In this document: piece after piece, positions 8,205 through 16,597 of the stretch | Layout: every line of letters begins with the position of its first letter | Numbering within the stretch: the stretch's first letter is position 1 | Assembly: GCF_013178945.1 (NCBI RefSeq) | Contig: NZ_JABFDM010000001.1 | Location: forward strand, 994,178-1,045,725 | Direction: 5' to 3' | DNA from: Bradyrhizobium aeschynomenes | Lineage (GTDB): Bacteria > Pseudomonadota > Alphaproteobacteria > Rhizobiales > Xanthobacteraceae | DNA: 51,548 bases | The notes under the pieces: generated by a model | Told to the model about the DNA's origin: nothing | Databases searched by the model: none | What the model saw: the letters and a program-made list of their open reading frames with translations, nothing else | Made by a program: the position numbers and the translations under genes

Positions 8205-8415
8205 GTCATCCTGGACATCCAGCTGTGAATGCAAGAGCAGGCGTGCTGCGGCGTGATTCACGAAATGATGCTGTGCGAGATGTGGGATTGGTGGCGTCGA
8301 TGATCGACGCAGTCGTATCCAGAAGACGCGTCGACCTGCTCGAGCAACCAGCTCGGAGCGTGTCATAAGCCGATCGTGTGGAGGAGATTGGAAGGCCAGC
8401 GCTGCGCTCGGACGA

Positions 8416-8739
8416 TCAGCGGCTGCGGCCGACCACGCGCAGCTTCAGTCCATCGAGCGCGTCGGTGATCGCGATCTGGCACGCCAGGCGGCTCTCCGGC
8501 CGTACATCCGTGGCCTCGAATTCGAGGACGTCGGCTTCGATGTCGCCGGCCGGGCCAACGCGATCGATCCAGAGCGCGTCGACGTGGCAATGACAGGTGG
8601 CGCAGATGCAGGAGCCGCCGCATTCGCCGATGATGCCATCGACACTGTTGCGCTTGGCCGCCTGCATGGCGCTTTCGTCTCGCTCGGCATCCACCGTCCG
8701 CACGGTGCCATCGGGCTCTATGAAGGTGATCCTGGGCAT
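8416..8739 (-). CDS. Putidaredoxin/adrenodoxin-type 2Fe-2S ferredoxin
   Basis: A 107-residue ferredoxin with C40-x5-C46-x2-C49 and C87, the vertebrate/adrenodoxin-type spacing used by bacterial P450 electron-transfer partners. Two further cysteines (C44, C51) lie in the cluster loop. It is the last gene of the operon that begins with the P450, so it most likely reduces that P450. No dedicated ferredoxin reductase gene is present, so reduction would rely on the TmoF-like reductase or an enzyme from elsewhere. The gene starts 15 bp after the SDR gene ends. Confidence 0.88.
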   Translation of the reverse strand: MPRITFIEPDGTVRTVDAERDESAMQAAKRNSVDGIIGECGGSCICATCHCHVDALWIDRVGPAGDIEADVLEFEATDVRPESRLACQIAITDALDGLKLRVVGRSR

Positions 8740-8754
8740 GAGTGGTTGCTGGTC

Positions 8755-9516
8755 CTAATTGAACTGCCGGCCGCCATCGACGATCAGGGTCTGGCCGGTG
8801 ATGAAGGTCGCGGCGGGCGAGGCGAAGAACAGTGCGCCGCCGACCATATCGTCGACATCGGCCGCGCGTTTCAGCGCGCCGCGCGAGACGCCGTATTCGG
8901 CGGCATTCTCCATCAGGCCGCGGCTGGCCTCGGTGAGCGTGAAGCCGGGCGCGATGACGTTGACAGTGATCCTGTCGTCGCCGAGTTCGCGCGCCAGAGC
9001 GCGGGTCATCGCGATCACAGCGCCTTTCGACGACACGTAGTGCAGCCACATCGGCGAGCCGCTCATCACCGTCGCCGAGGACACGTTGACGATCGCGCCG
9101 CCGCCGGCGCGTCGCATCAAAGGGGCGGCCGCCTTGCTCATCATCCACACGCCCTTGACGTTGACGCGCATGACGCGGTCCCACTCGGCTTCGGGGATCG
9201 CCTCGAAGCCGCGGCGCTCCAGCCCGGCATAGATCGCGGCATTGTTGACGAGAACGTCGGCCCCGCCCATTCGCGCGGCGGCGAATTGTGCCAGCGCTGC
9301 GGTGGACGGCTCGCTCGCGACGTCCACCTCGGCGGCATGTGCCTTGCCGCCGCTGTCGCGGATCAGTCGCGCGGTCTCCTCGACCCCGCCGAGGCGGATG
9401 TCCGCGGCCACCACCTCCGCGCCTGCGGCGGCGAAGGCCAGGGCGAAGCCGCGCCCGAGCCCGCCGGCGGCGCCGGTGACGATGACGCGCTTGCCGTGCA
9501 GCTGGATCGTGCTCAT
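8755..9516 (-). CDS. SDR-family NAD(P)-dependent dehydrogenase
   Basis: A 253-residue short-chain dehydrogenase with the cofactor loop TGAAGGLG (residues 14-21), NNAAIYA, the serine in NVSSAT, and the catalytic pair Y160-x3-K164. The AAD motif after the second strand favours NAD(H). The start codon overlaps the stop of the upstream HD gene as ATGA, so the two are translationally coupled. It probably oxidises an alcohol formed by the oxygenases or reduces a ketone intermediate. An internal frame could be read further upstream, but the residues are not conserved in type. Confidence 0.9.
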   Translation of the reverse strand: MSTIQLHGKRVIVTGAAGGLGRGFALAFAAAGAEVVAADIRLGGVEETARLIRDSGGKAHAAEVDVASEPSTAALAQFAAARMGGADVLVNNAAIYAGLERRGFEAIPEAEWDRVMRVNVKGVWMMSKAAAPLMRRAGGGAIVNVSSATVMSGSPMWLHYVSSKGAVIAMTRALARELGDDRITVNVIAPGFTLTEASRGLMENAAEYGVSRGALKRAADVDDMVGGALFFASPAATFITGQTLIVDGGRQFN

Positions 9517-10130
9517 GCGGACACCTCGATGTGCAGCAGATCGGTCATGTAGGCGGATGCCATGCCCTCGGCGATCAGCGCCTGGGCCATGGCGGTGCCG
9601 GCGTCGGTCAGCATCGACGGCAGCACGAAGCTCTCGAGCATCGCCAGCGTCTCCTTCGGTGGCGTGTCGAACCAGCCGCCGATCGTCGTGACGCCGTGGC
9701 CGGTGAAGCGCCACAGCTTGTCGGCATCCTTCATCAGCGCATCCTCTTGCGAGATCGCTTGTTTGCGGGTGTCATGGCCGTCGATGATCGCAAGGATGGT
9801 CTCCACATGAAGGCCGGGGATCGCCAGCCGCCCGAACGCTTCCGCCGCAATCTTCACGCCTTCGATCTCGTGAGCGCGTTGCAGCTCAGGAAATTTCGGA
9901 TTGGGTCCAACGGCGGCGGCGAGCTGCTCCGGCGGGAACTTCTTCCAGCCGACGTCGTGCATCAGGATCGCGGGCAGCACCACGGACGCGTCAGCCTCGG
10001 GATGGATCCGCAACAGCGCCTGGCCGAGCCGATAGGAAATCAGGGTGTGCTCGTCGTTCGAGCGCACGTCCAGCCAGGGCCGCGCTTCCAGCCAGATCGG
10101 CAGATCCTGGTCGCGCAGAAAATGCGTCAT
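9513..10130 (-). CDS. HD-domain hydrolase, paralogue 1
   Basis: A 205-residue protein of the HD superfamily. It shows ILMHDVGW for the central metal-binding HD pair and MKDADKLWRF for the distal aspartate, with IIDGHDTR between them. HD proteins are metal-dependent hydrolases, mostly of phosphate esters; some are lyases or hydratases. It closely resembles the other HD protein of this operon (11589-12191) across the same three motifs, so the pair looks like an old duplication. It overlaps both neighbours by 4 bp (ATGA at each end). A role in hydrolysing a phosphorylated pathway intermediate is attractive because the operon also encodes a dikinase-type phosphotransferase, but this is inference. 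Confidence 0.8.
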   Translation of the reverse strand: MTHFLRDQDLPIWLEARPWLDVRSNDEHTLISYRLGQALLRIHPEADASVVLPAILMHDVGWKKFPPEQLAAAVGPNPKFPELQRAHEIEGVKIAAEAFGRLAIPGLHVETILAIIDGHDTRKQAISQEDALMKDADKLWRFTGHGVTTIGGWFDTPPKETLAMLESFVLPSMLTDAGTAMAQALIAEGMASAYMTDLLHIEVSA

Positions 10131-11572
10131 CGCAGCTCCGCGTCATAGGTGAGATAGATCGTCTTGTATTCGAGATAGTCCTCCACCCCGTAGCGGCCCT
10201 TCTCGCGGCCGATTCCGCTTTGCTTGACGCCGCCGAACGGCGCGCGCTGGCTGGAGCGCTGGATGTCATTGACCCAGACCGAGCCGGCTTCGAGGCGTTC
10301 GGCCAATGTGAGGCCGGTCGCGAGGTTGCGCGAGAACACGAAGGCGGCGAGGCCATAGACCGTCGCATTCGCCAGCTGTAGCGCCGCCTTGCGATCGTCG
10401 AAGGGAGCGACACCGAGCACGGGCCCGAAGGTTTCCTCGGTCATCACGAGAGAGCTCGGATCGGCATCCGCGATGACCGTCGGCGGCAGGAACCAGCCCT
10501 TGTCGTAGAGGCCGCCCGTCAGCCTTGCGCCGCCGGTCAGCAGCCTTGCCCCGCGCGAGCGGGCATCGGCAATCTGCCGCTCGCTGTTGCGATAGATCTT
10601 CTCGTTGACGAGGGGCCCGAGCGCGCAGGTCGAGGTCAGGCCGTTGCCGACGTCGAGCTGCAGAACCTTGTCGGTGAGTGCATCGAGGAATCTCGCATAG
10701 GCGGCCTGCTCGACATAGACGCGATTGACGCGGTAGCAGAACTGTCCGGAATTGGCGAAGGCGTGACGCGCGATCGCCGCTGCCGCCGCACCGATATCGG
10801 CGTCGGCGCAGACGATGGCCGGACATTGGCCACCGAGCTCAAGCGTGACGCGCTTCATCGTCCCGGCCGCGGCAGCGGCAATCGCCTTGCCGGCCCGCGT
10901 GCCGCCAGTGAAGGCGACCTTGCGCGGGACGGGATGCTCGACCATCTGCATGCCGACATCAGCGCCGCGGCCGGTGACGACGTTGAAGCAGCCGTCGGGA
11001 TAACCCGCCATCTTGAACAGCTCGGCGAGCCGCAAGGTCGACAGCGGCGTATCCTCGGCGGGCTTGGCGACCACCGTGCAGCCGGCCATCAGCGCCGCGC
11101 CGAGCTTGAAGCAGAGCAGTGTCACCGGATAGTTGAACGGCGTGATCGCGATCACCACGCCGATCGGCTCTCGGGTGATGATGATCTTCTCGCCGGCGAC
11201 ACCCGTCAGCGGCATCTCGGCGTGAAGGCGCAGGCCTTCCTCGGCATAGACCTCGAGCAGTTCCGCCGAGCGCTGGATTTCGGCGATGGCGCCCGCCAGC
11301 GGACGGCCGAGCTCGCGGGTCACGAGACGGCCGAGCTGCTCGGCGTTCTCGCGCATCAGCCGCGCGGCGGCCTTCTGCAGTCGCGCGCGCTCCGCGACCG
11401 GTGTGGCCTTCCAGGCCTGGAACGCCGTCTCGGCCGACCTGATGGCGGCATCCACGTCGGCGCGGCTGGCATCCGGGACGCTGTCGATGGTCTCGCCAGT
11501 GGCCGGATCGAGCACGTCGAAGGTTGCGCCGCCCTGGGCTGCTACCCCGCGGCCGTCGATGAACATGTCCAT
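10127..11572 (-). CDS. Aldehyde dehydrogenase family protein
   Basis: A 481-residue NAD(P)-dependent aldehyde dehydrogenase. Conserved residues visible are N147 in TPFNYPVTLLCFKLG, the FTGG loop near 221, E245 in LELGGQ, the nucleophile C279 in NSGQFC, and the C-terminal FGGVKQSGIGREKG. It belongs to the broad succinate-semialdehyde/aliphatic group. It would turn an aldehyde produced by hydroxylation and alcohol oxidation into the carboxylic acid. It lies between the two HD genes, overlapping the downstream one by 4 bp. Confidence 0.92.
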   Translation of the reverse strand: MDMFIDGRGVAAQGGATFDVLDPATGETIDSVPDASRADVDAAIRSAETAFQAWKATPVAERARLQKAAARLMRENAEQLGRLVTRELGRPLAGAIAEIQRSAELLEVYAEEGLRLHAEMPLTGVAGEKIIITREPIGVVIAITPFNYPVTLLCFKLGAALMAGCTVVAKPAEDTPLSTLRLAELFKMAGYPDGCFNVVTGRGADVGMQMVEHPVPRKVAFTGGTRAGKAIAAAAAGTMKRVTLELGGQCPAIVCADADIGAAAAAIARHAFANSGQFCYRVNRVYVEQAAYARFLDALTDKVLQLDVGNGLTSTCALGPLVNEKIYRNSERQIADARSRGARLLTGGARLTGGLYDKGWFLPPTVIADADPSSLVMTEETFGPVLGVAPFDDRKAALQLANATVYGLAAFVFSRNLATGLTLAERLEAGSVWVNDIQRSSQRAPFGGVKQSGIGREKGRYGVEDYLEYKTIYLTYDAELR

Positions 11573-11588
11573 CTCAGCGGCCCCGGGT

Positions 11589-12191
11589 TCAGATCAGGTC
11601 GAGCATCAGCGCGACCCGGGTCTTGGCCAGCGCCTCCTCGGCCATTTGGCGTCCGACCTCGGTCTCGAGCAGAGCGAATTGCGTCGTCAGGCGGGCGGCA
11701 TATTGATGCGGCGTCATCTTGAACCAGTCGCAGGCGACCGCGACGCCGGTGGTGGTGAAGCGCCACAGCTTGTCGGCATCGCGCACGAGCCGGTCGTTGA
11801 GCGAGCGCGGGTAGGGGCGGGTGTCGTGGCCGTCGATGATCTCGCCGACGGCGACGATGACCGGCTCCGGCCACTCGGCCTGCTCCAGCACCTCGCGCGA
11901 CATGCGGACGCCTTCGCTCTCGTGCAGGAAGCGTACGTCGGACTGCATCATGTTGGGTCCAAAACCCTTCTCGATGATGTCGGTCATGTCGATCGAGTAC
12001 CAGCCGATGTCGTGCAGGATGATCGCGAGCGAGACGACGTCCTCGTCCGCGTCCGGATAATGCGCCAGCAGCTTGCGCGCGTAGGCGTATGATAAGGGGA
12101 TGTGCACGTCGTTCTTGCGAGCGCGCATGTACGGCTCGCTGATGCGCCACACCTGATCATAGCGGCTGCCGATTTCGGGCCTGTCGAGCAT
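11589..12191 (-). CDS. HD-domain hydrolase, paralogue 2
   Basis: A 200-residue HD-superfamily protein with IILHDIGW (H60-D61), IIDGHDTRPYP and VRDADKLWRF, aligning motif for motif with the HD protein at 9513-10130. The start MLDRPEIG at 12191 was chosen because the coding frame upstream runs into the intercistronic hairpin; no strong ribosome site is visible. It follows the substrate/phospho-His subunit of the split dikinase after 56 bp. The specific reaction is unknown. Phosphoester hydrolysis is the commonest activity in the superfamily. Confidence 0.78.
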   Translation of the reverse strand: MLDRPEIGSRYDQVWRISEPYMRARKNDVHIPLSYAYARKLLAHYPDADEDVVSLAIILHDIGWYSIDMTDIIEKGFGPNMMQSDVRFLHESEGVRMSREVLEQAEWPEPVIVAVGEIIDGHDTRPYPRSLNDRLVRDADKLWRFTTTGVAVACDWFKMTPHQYAARLTTQFALLETEVGRQMAEEALAKTRVALMLDLI

Positions 12192-12210
12192 TGCAATGCC
12201 AATCTTGCGG

Positions 12211-12235
12211 GGAAGGCCGGCGTCGCCGGCCTTCC
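12211..12235. other. Intercistronic 11-bp perfect hairpin
   Basis: GGAAGGCCGGC and its exact reverse complement are separated by GTC, in the 56-bp gap between the PpsA-like gene and HD paralogue 2. No U-run follows on the minus strand, so it is not a clear Rho-independent terminator. It may be an RNA-processing or stability element that separates expression of the upstream P450-dikinase genes from the downstream HD-ALDH-SDR-ferredoxin block. Confidence 0.5.
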
Positions 12236-12247
12236 GTGTTTCGGGGG

Positions 12248-14056
12248 TCAGGAGAGAACGGTGACTTCGCCGGTCGAGCCGTTGACGCGCAGCATCTGGC
12301 CGTTCTTGATCGAGGAGCTGGCGCGCCCCGTGCCGGTGACGGCGGGCAGGCCATATTCGCGGCACACGATCGCGGCGTGAGACATCATGCCGCCGATGTC
12401 GGTGACGATCGCGTTGATCTTGCCGAAGATCGGCGCCCAACTCGGCGCGGTCACCGGCGCCACCAGGATTTCGCCCTGCTGGATCTGACCGAGTTCGTCG
12501 GCCGAGCGCACCACGCGGGCGCGCCCCTCGACGATGCCGGGCGAGGCCGCCATGCCGGACAGTTTGGTGGTGTTCGCGGCGCCATCGAGCCAGCGGCCGA
12601 TGCTTTCCGTGGTGATGCCCCAGAGCATGATCGTGAACGGCTCGGTGATGACATCGGGCGGATTGTTGAGCGCGGGCTGCGGCGGCGTCGTCGCCAGCGC
12701 CGCGAGGATTGTCTTGCGCCGCTCGATCTCCGGCGGCCAGTAGGTCGGGCCGATTGCCGGGGCGCCGACCGCCCAGCCATTGCCATAGTCGAACAAGGCG
12801 TCGCGGACTTCCTGCCGGTTGAGATAGAACAGGTCGTCGGCGTCCTTCCAGAAGCCGGCATCGCGGAAGATCGCGCCGAGCTCGCGCATCTTGCGCCAGA
12901 ACACGCTCATCGACCAATGTTCTATGTAGAAATTGTGGTTCTCGACATAGGGGAACACGGTCCGGGCGAGCCCGAGCTTGCCCTCGAAGGCGGCGCGCGC
13001 GTCGGCATCGAGCATCTCGGCGTATTCGGAGGTGATGCGGTCGCGCTCGCGCGCGATGGCTTCCGTCGGCCGGTCGATCTCCTCGCCACGCTGGACTCGG
13101 ACGACGTAGTCCCTGATGTAGCCGAGCGGAATGTCGAGATGCTCGATCCAGTATTTGTCGGTCGAGTAGAAGCCGTTGCCCGAGGTGAAGTTGAACCAGG
13201 GGTCCTGCGCCTCCTTCCAGGCCTTCAGCCATTCAGCGCCGTTCGATTCACGCCCGACTGCAGCCAAGGCCTCGTCCACCGAGCCACTCTTCAGCGCCTC
13301 GGTGACGCCGAGCTTGACCGCGAGCTTGGCGAGCTTCTTCAGCTCGTCATCAGGGCGGAACAGGTCGACCTCGACGCCCTGAACCATCTTGGCGATGGCT
13401 TGGTCCGGAATGGTCGGGAATTGCCCCTTCATGAAGCTGAAGAAGTCGAGATAGGCGGCGTAGCCGAGATTCAGGAACTCGAAATGATACTGCCAGGTCT
13501 TGTACAGCAGCTGGATCGCGCGATCATAGGTCTCGGTCAGCGCATAGGTGTTGTCGAGGCCGACACCGCCGGTGATCCAGTCGAGCGGCACGGCATCGGG
13601 TAGCGGCTCGAAGCTGAGCGCCTCGAGGTCGGCGATGTTGGCGCGGACCTTCTTGTCCCAGTTGGCCAGCAGGCGATCCCAGTTCTGGAAGTAGTAGCCG
13701 GCGCGCTCCATGAAATGCGGCACGCGGCCGCCGATCAGCTCGGGCGCAACCGCGACCGGACTCATGTAGCAATAGCCGTTGTGGATGCGGTATTCGACGC
13801 CGTTGGCCGGCGGGATCAGATAGTGCCGCGTGTTGTATTGGCCAAGGCACTTCACTGCGAACTCGACGGTGACGGCATCGAACGGCTTGAACGGGGACGG
13901 CCAGTGCTGTGAATCGCAGAACCAGAACTTGCCGTCCTCCTTGTCGCGCAGGCTGTTCTGGAACTGCAGATAATAGGGATAGAGCTTCTCCCAGCCCTCG
14001 GCGCCCGCGGGCGTCTTCAGGTCATAGGGACTCGGAAATTTCGCGTGCGCCGTCAT
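12248..14056 (-). CDS. PEP-synthase-like phosphotransferase, substrate plus phospho-His subunit (PpsA-like)
   Basis: A 602-residue protein with the PEP-utilising mobile domain at its C-terminus: SGMAASPGIVEGRARVV near 510, then GGMMSHAAIVCREYGLPAV with the phosphate-carrying H560. The first 480 or so residues are aromatic- and Trp-rich and match the substrate-binding middle region of small-molecule dikinases, not PEP synthase itself. There is no ATP-grasp domain; that is supplied by the next gene upstream. This split matches phenylphosphate synthase (about 70-kDa and 40-kDa subunits), and the order of parts corresponds to rifampin phosphotransferase. The expected reaction is ATP plus an acceptor hydroxyl or enol giving a phosphoester, AMP and phosphate. 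The acceptor is unknown; phenol is only one possibility. The gene starts 41 bp after its partner. Confidence 0.82.
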   Translation of the reverse strand: MTAHAKFPSPYDLKTPAGAEGWEKLYPYYLQFQNSLRDKEDGKFWFCDSQHWPSPFKPFDAVTVEFAVKCLGQYNTRHYLIPPANGVEYRIHNGYCYMSPVAVAPELIGGRVPHFMERAGYYFQNWDRLLANWDKKVRANIADLEALSFEPLPDAVPLDWITGGVGLDNTYALTETYDRAIQLLYKTWQYHFEFLNLGYAAYLDFFSFMKGQFPTIPDQAIAKMVQGVEVDLFRPDDELKKLAKLAVKLGVTEALKSGSVDEALAAVGRESNGAEWLKAWKEAQDPWFNFTSGNGFYSTDKYWIEHLDIPLGYIRDYVVRVQRGEEIDRPTEAIARERDRITSEYAEMLDADARAAFEGKLGLARTVFPYVENHNFYIEHWSMSVFWRKMRELGAIFRDAGFWKDADDLFYLNRQEVRDALFDYGNGWAVGAPAIGPTYWPPEIERRKTILAALATTPPQPALNNPPDVITEPFTIMLWGITTESIGRWLDGAANTTKLSGMAASPGIVEGRARVVRSADELGQIQQGEILVAPVTAPSWAPIFGKINAIVTDIGGMMSHAAIVCREYGLPAVTGTGRASSSIKNGQMLRVNGSTGEVTVLS

Positions 14057-14097
14057 GATCGTTTCCCCTCGTTGTCTCTATCGCGTTGTCGTGATGC

Positions 14098-15177
14098 TCA
14101 GCGCTTGGCCTGGACCGGAGCGAGCAGTGTCCCCAGCACGCCGGCAATGCCGGTCTCGTAGACCGCCGTCGTCTGCTTCTTCTTCTGGCTCCAGACCGTC
14201 TCGGGCCGACTCTGCAGCGCGACCAGATTTTCGTCCTCCGGCAGATCGGCATCGATCGCCCATTCGACGTCCTGCGGGCAGCCCATGCTGCGCTCGAGCG
14301 ACTTGGCGAGCCGGGCGACGGCAAGCACCTGGGCATTGGTCAGAGAGGGCAGGGTGCGTCGCTCCGGTGCGATGACACGCTCGACGGTGCGCCGCGCCGC
14401 GCGATCGGCGACCAGCTCGAAATCCTTCTCGGAGATGCGCTGCTTGATCACCTGCAGCAGCACCTTCTCGACCACGAAATTGTCCGGCGTGATCTCGCCC
14501 GAGACCACGGGCTCGCCAAGTCCAAAGGCGGAATCGATCACGATCTTGGTGCGGTCGCCGTTGATCGGATCGAGCGTCATCGCCACGCCGGCCGCGGAGG
14601 CATTGACCATCTTCTGAACGCCGACCGACATCAGCACGCCGATCTGGCCGAGCCCGTTCTCGGCGCGGTAGGAGATGGCGCGGGCATTGAACAGGCTGGC
14701 CCAGCACGCCTTGACCTTCTCGACCACGGCGTCCTCGCCGACCACCCAGAGATAGGTGTCCTGCTGGCCGGCGAAGCTGGCATCGGGCAGATCCTCGGCC
14801 GTCGCCGAGGAGCGCACCGCGACCGGCAGTTGGCCGTCGGGCGACATCCGGCGATAGGCCTCGCGGATCGCCTGCTCGACCACGCCTGGCATCGGCTGGG
14901 CGACGATCGCGTGGCGGATCTCGTGCGACAGTTTCTCCTCGTCGTCGACATCGTCGAGCACGATCCGCGACAAGCGCTCGCTGATCGTCGCCTCGAGCCC
15001 GTTGCTGTGGAGATGCAGGGCATAGGCGTCGGTCGCGACCGCAAAGCCCGCGGGCACGCGCACCCCTTGCGCGATCATGCGCGCGAGGCTGGCGCATTTG
15101 CCGCCGATGCGCGGGAAGTCGGCTTCGCGTGCGGCTTCGAACGGCACGATGAAGGATGCGGCTGCTCTGGCGCCCAT
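14098..15177 (-). CDS. PEP/pyruvate-binding ATP-grasp subunit of the split phosphotransferase (PpsB-like)
   Basis: This protein of about 359 residues consists of the N-terminal ATP-binding domain of PEP synthase/pyruvate phosphate dikinase only. Seen are IGGKCASLARM near the start, PVAVRSSATAEDLPDASFAG about residue 125, and LQSRPETVW near 325. No phospho-His domain is present. It is expected to phosphorylate the histidine of the adjacent 602-residue subunit using ATP. The start at 15177 has AAGGTGGGG upstream; a GTG at 15192 is the alternative. It follows the P450 gene by 84 bp. The size (about 39 kDa) fits the PpsB subunit of phenylphosphate synthase. Confidence 0.82.
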   Translation of the reverse strand: MGARAAASFIVPFEAAREADFPRIGGKCASLARMIAQGVRVPAGFAVATDAYALHLHSNGLEATISERLSRIVLDDVDDEEKLSHEIRHAIVAQPMPGVVEQAIREAYRRMSPDGQLPVAVRSSATAEDLPDASFAGQQDTYLWVVGEDAVVEKVKACWASLFNARAISYRAENGLGQIGVLMSVGVQKMVNASAAGVAMTLDPINGDRTKIVIDSAFGLGEPVVSGEITPDNFVVEKVLLQVIKQRISEKDFELVADRAARRTVERVIAPERRTLPSLTNAQVLAVARLAKSLERSMGCPQDVEWAIDADLPEDENLVALQSRPETVWSQKKKQTTAVYETGIAGVLGTLLAPVQAKR

Positions 15178-15261
15178 GCGTCTATTCCCCACCTTGTGGC
15201 CCGGATCTGCTCCGGACTTGTTGTTGATTGTGACATGCGTCCGAGCGACGGACGCGCCGTA

Positions 15262-16518
15262 TCAGGCGACATCCCATTCGATCCGAAGTGCCGTCGGCAC
15301 GCGAAACGAGATGTTGTGAACGAAGTCGATGGTCTGGTCCGTGGTCAGTCGCAGGCTCGGAAGACGACGTGTCAGCTCGCCCAAGGCAATGGCGAACTCG
15401 ATGCGGGCGAGCTGCTGGCCGACGCAGGTGTGGATGCCATAGCCGAACGCCAGATGGCTCCGCGCGTCGGAACGCCGGACGTCGAAGCGGGTCGGCGCCG
15501 AGAACACGCTTTCGTCGCGGTTGGCGGAGCCGATCAGCAGCAGGATGTTGGAGTCCTTCGGCACCGGCACGCCGCCGATCTCAGCGTCCTTCAGCGCGCG
15601 CCGGCGCCAGGCCACGATAGACGGGCTGAAGCGCAGCGTCTCTTCGACGGCGTTTGCAATGAGCTTCGGCTCGGCGATGATGGCTTCCCAGTTCTCACGC
15701 CGTTGCAGCAGCTCGCGCATGCCGTTGGCCATCAGGGTCGTCGTGGTCTCGTGGCCGGCGAACAGCGCGCTGTAGAGCACGCCAGCGATCTCCTCGTCGC
15801 TGATCTCGGCGCCGTCCTTCTGCAGCCGCACCAGGTCGCCCGGTAGATCGTCGGTCGGATCGTCGTGGCGCTGGCGCACCAGATCGCGGCAGTAGTTCCA
15901 GTATTCCACCATGTTGCGCGCGTGCTCGATCTGTTCGTCGTCGCTGAGATCGCCCCAGGTCAGGAGAGCGCGGCTCACCGCCCAGGACTTCACGCGCGGC
16001 ACGTCCATGTTGGGAATGCCGACGAGCTTGAACAGCACCAGCGCGGGCACGTCATAGGCGAACTCGCGGAAGAAGTCGGCATGGCCGCGATCGGCGAAGG
16101 CATCGATCGCCTGGTTGACGATGGCCTTGATCTCCGGCTCGATCGCCCTGAACCGGCGGGGTCCGAAGCAGCCCTGGACGAGCTTGCGGATGCGGGTGTG
16201 ATCGGGCGGCACGCGGGCCGACAGGCCGGAATAGGCGGTGAAGCCGCCATCGCGCATGATACGCTTGCCTTCCTCGCACATCGGGCGCAGCGGCGCCTGG
16301 GCGTTCTCCGAGGAGAAAGTGCGCCAGTCGTCGAACACGGCCTTGATGTCGGCGTGGCGCGCGACGACGTAGTACTTGAGCTCGTCAGAGAAGAAGACCG
16401 GCGCCTCGGCGCGTGCCCATTCGTAGAACGGGAACGGATCGCGCATCTCGAACGGATCGAAGTCCTTCGCGGCGTCGTGATAGGGGCATCGCGCCAGCTG
16501 AGCAGCCGAACCTGGCAT
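15262..16518 (-). CDS. Cytochrome P450 (418 aa), first gene of the operon
   Basis: A soluble bacterial class I P450 without membrane anchor. The I-helix oxygen-activation motif AGHETT is at residues 254-259, ExxR is E293-T-L-R296, and the heme loop FGYGIHTCVG has the thiolate at C365. The redox partner is probably the putidaredoxin-like ferredoxin at the operon's end. Substrate is unknown; related soluble P450s hydroxylate terpenoids, fatty acids or aromatics. The start is 63 bp downstream of a SARP-like direct repeat. A P450 and a TMO-type oxygenase under the same predicted control suggests two oxidation steps on one carbon skeleton. Confidence 0.95.
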   Translation of the reverse strand: MPGSAAQLARCPYHDAAKDFDPFEMRDPFPFYEWARAEAPVFFSDELKYYVVARHADIKAVFDDWRTFSSENAQAPLRPMCEEGKRIMRDGGFTAYSGLSARVPPDHTRIRKLVQGCFGPRRFRAIEPEIKAIVNQAIDAFADRGHADFFREFAYDVPALVLFKLVGIPNMDVPRVKSWAVSRALLTWGDLSDDEQIEHARNMVEYWNYCRDLVRQRHDDPTDDLPGDLVRLQKDGAEISDEEIAGVLYSALFAGHETTTTLMANGMRELLQRRENWEAIIAEPKLIANAVEETLRFSPSIVAWRRRALKDAEIGGVPVPKDSNILLLIGSANRDESVFSAPTRFDVRRSDARSHLAFGYGIHTCVGQQLARIEFAIALGELTRRLPSLRLTTDQTIDFVHNISFRVPTALRIEWDVA

Positions 16519-16565
16519 GTCGTCCTCCCATTCGCCGCCCTCGACGGCGGCTTTGTTATGGGCTC

Positions 16566-16597
16566 ACTCTAGGCGGCGGCCTTTGGGTTTTCTTTAG
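16566..16597 (-). promoter_or_regulatory. Predicted SARP-type promoter of the P450-dikinase operon
   Basis: On the gene strand, CTAAAG (16597-16592) and CCAAAG (16586-16581) repeat with an 11-bp period. They are followed after 9 bp by TAGAGT (16571-16566) as a -10 candidate, giving a leader of about 40 nt to the P450 start. Every spacing equals that in front of the tmo operon, and 17 of 23 bases around the repeat agree between the two sites. The regulator gene ends about 110 bp upstream. Confidence 0.6.

Noticed and set aside
7974..8366. 130-codon minus-strand frame between tmoA and the ferredoxin gene
   Set aside because: It has no family features or ribosome site and covers the predicted tmo promoter; treated as non-coding.
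8023..8415. Sigma-54 promoter for the monooxygenase operon
   Set aside because: Many toluene and phenol oxygenase operons use sigma-54, so I looked for GG-N10-GC type -24/-12 elements; none is convincing and no NtrC-type activator gene is present.
12248..15177. Annotating the pair as ordinary PEP synthase or a frameshifted single gene
   Set aside because: The two genes are separated by a clean 41-bp gap with intact start and stop, and the middle region is unlike PEP synthase; the split matches the phenylphosphate synthase layout.
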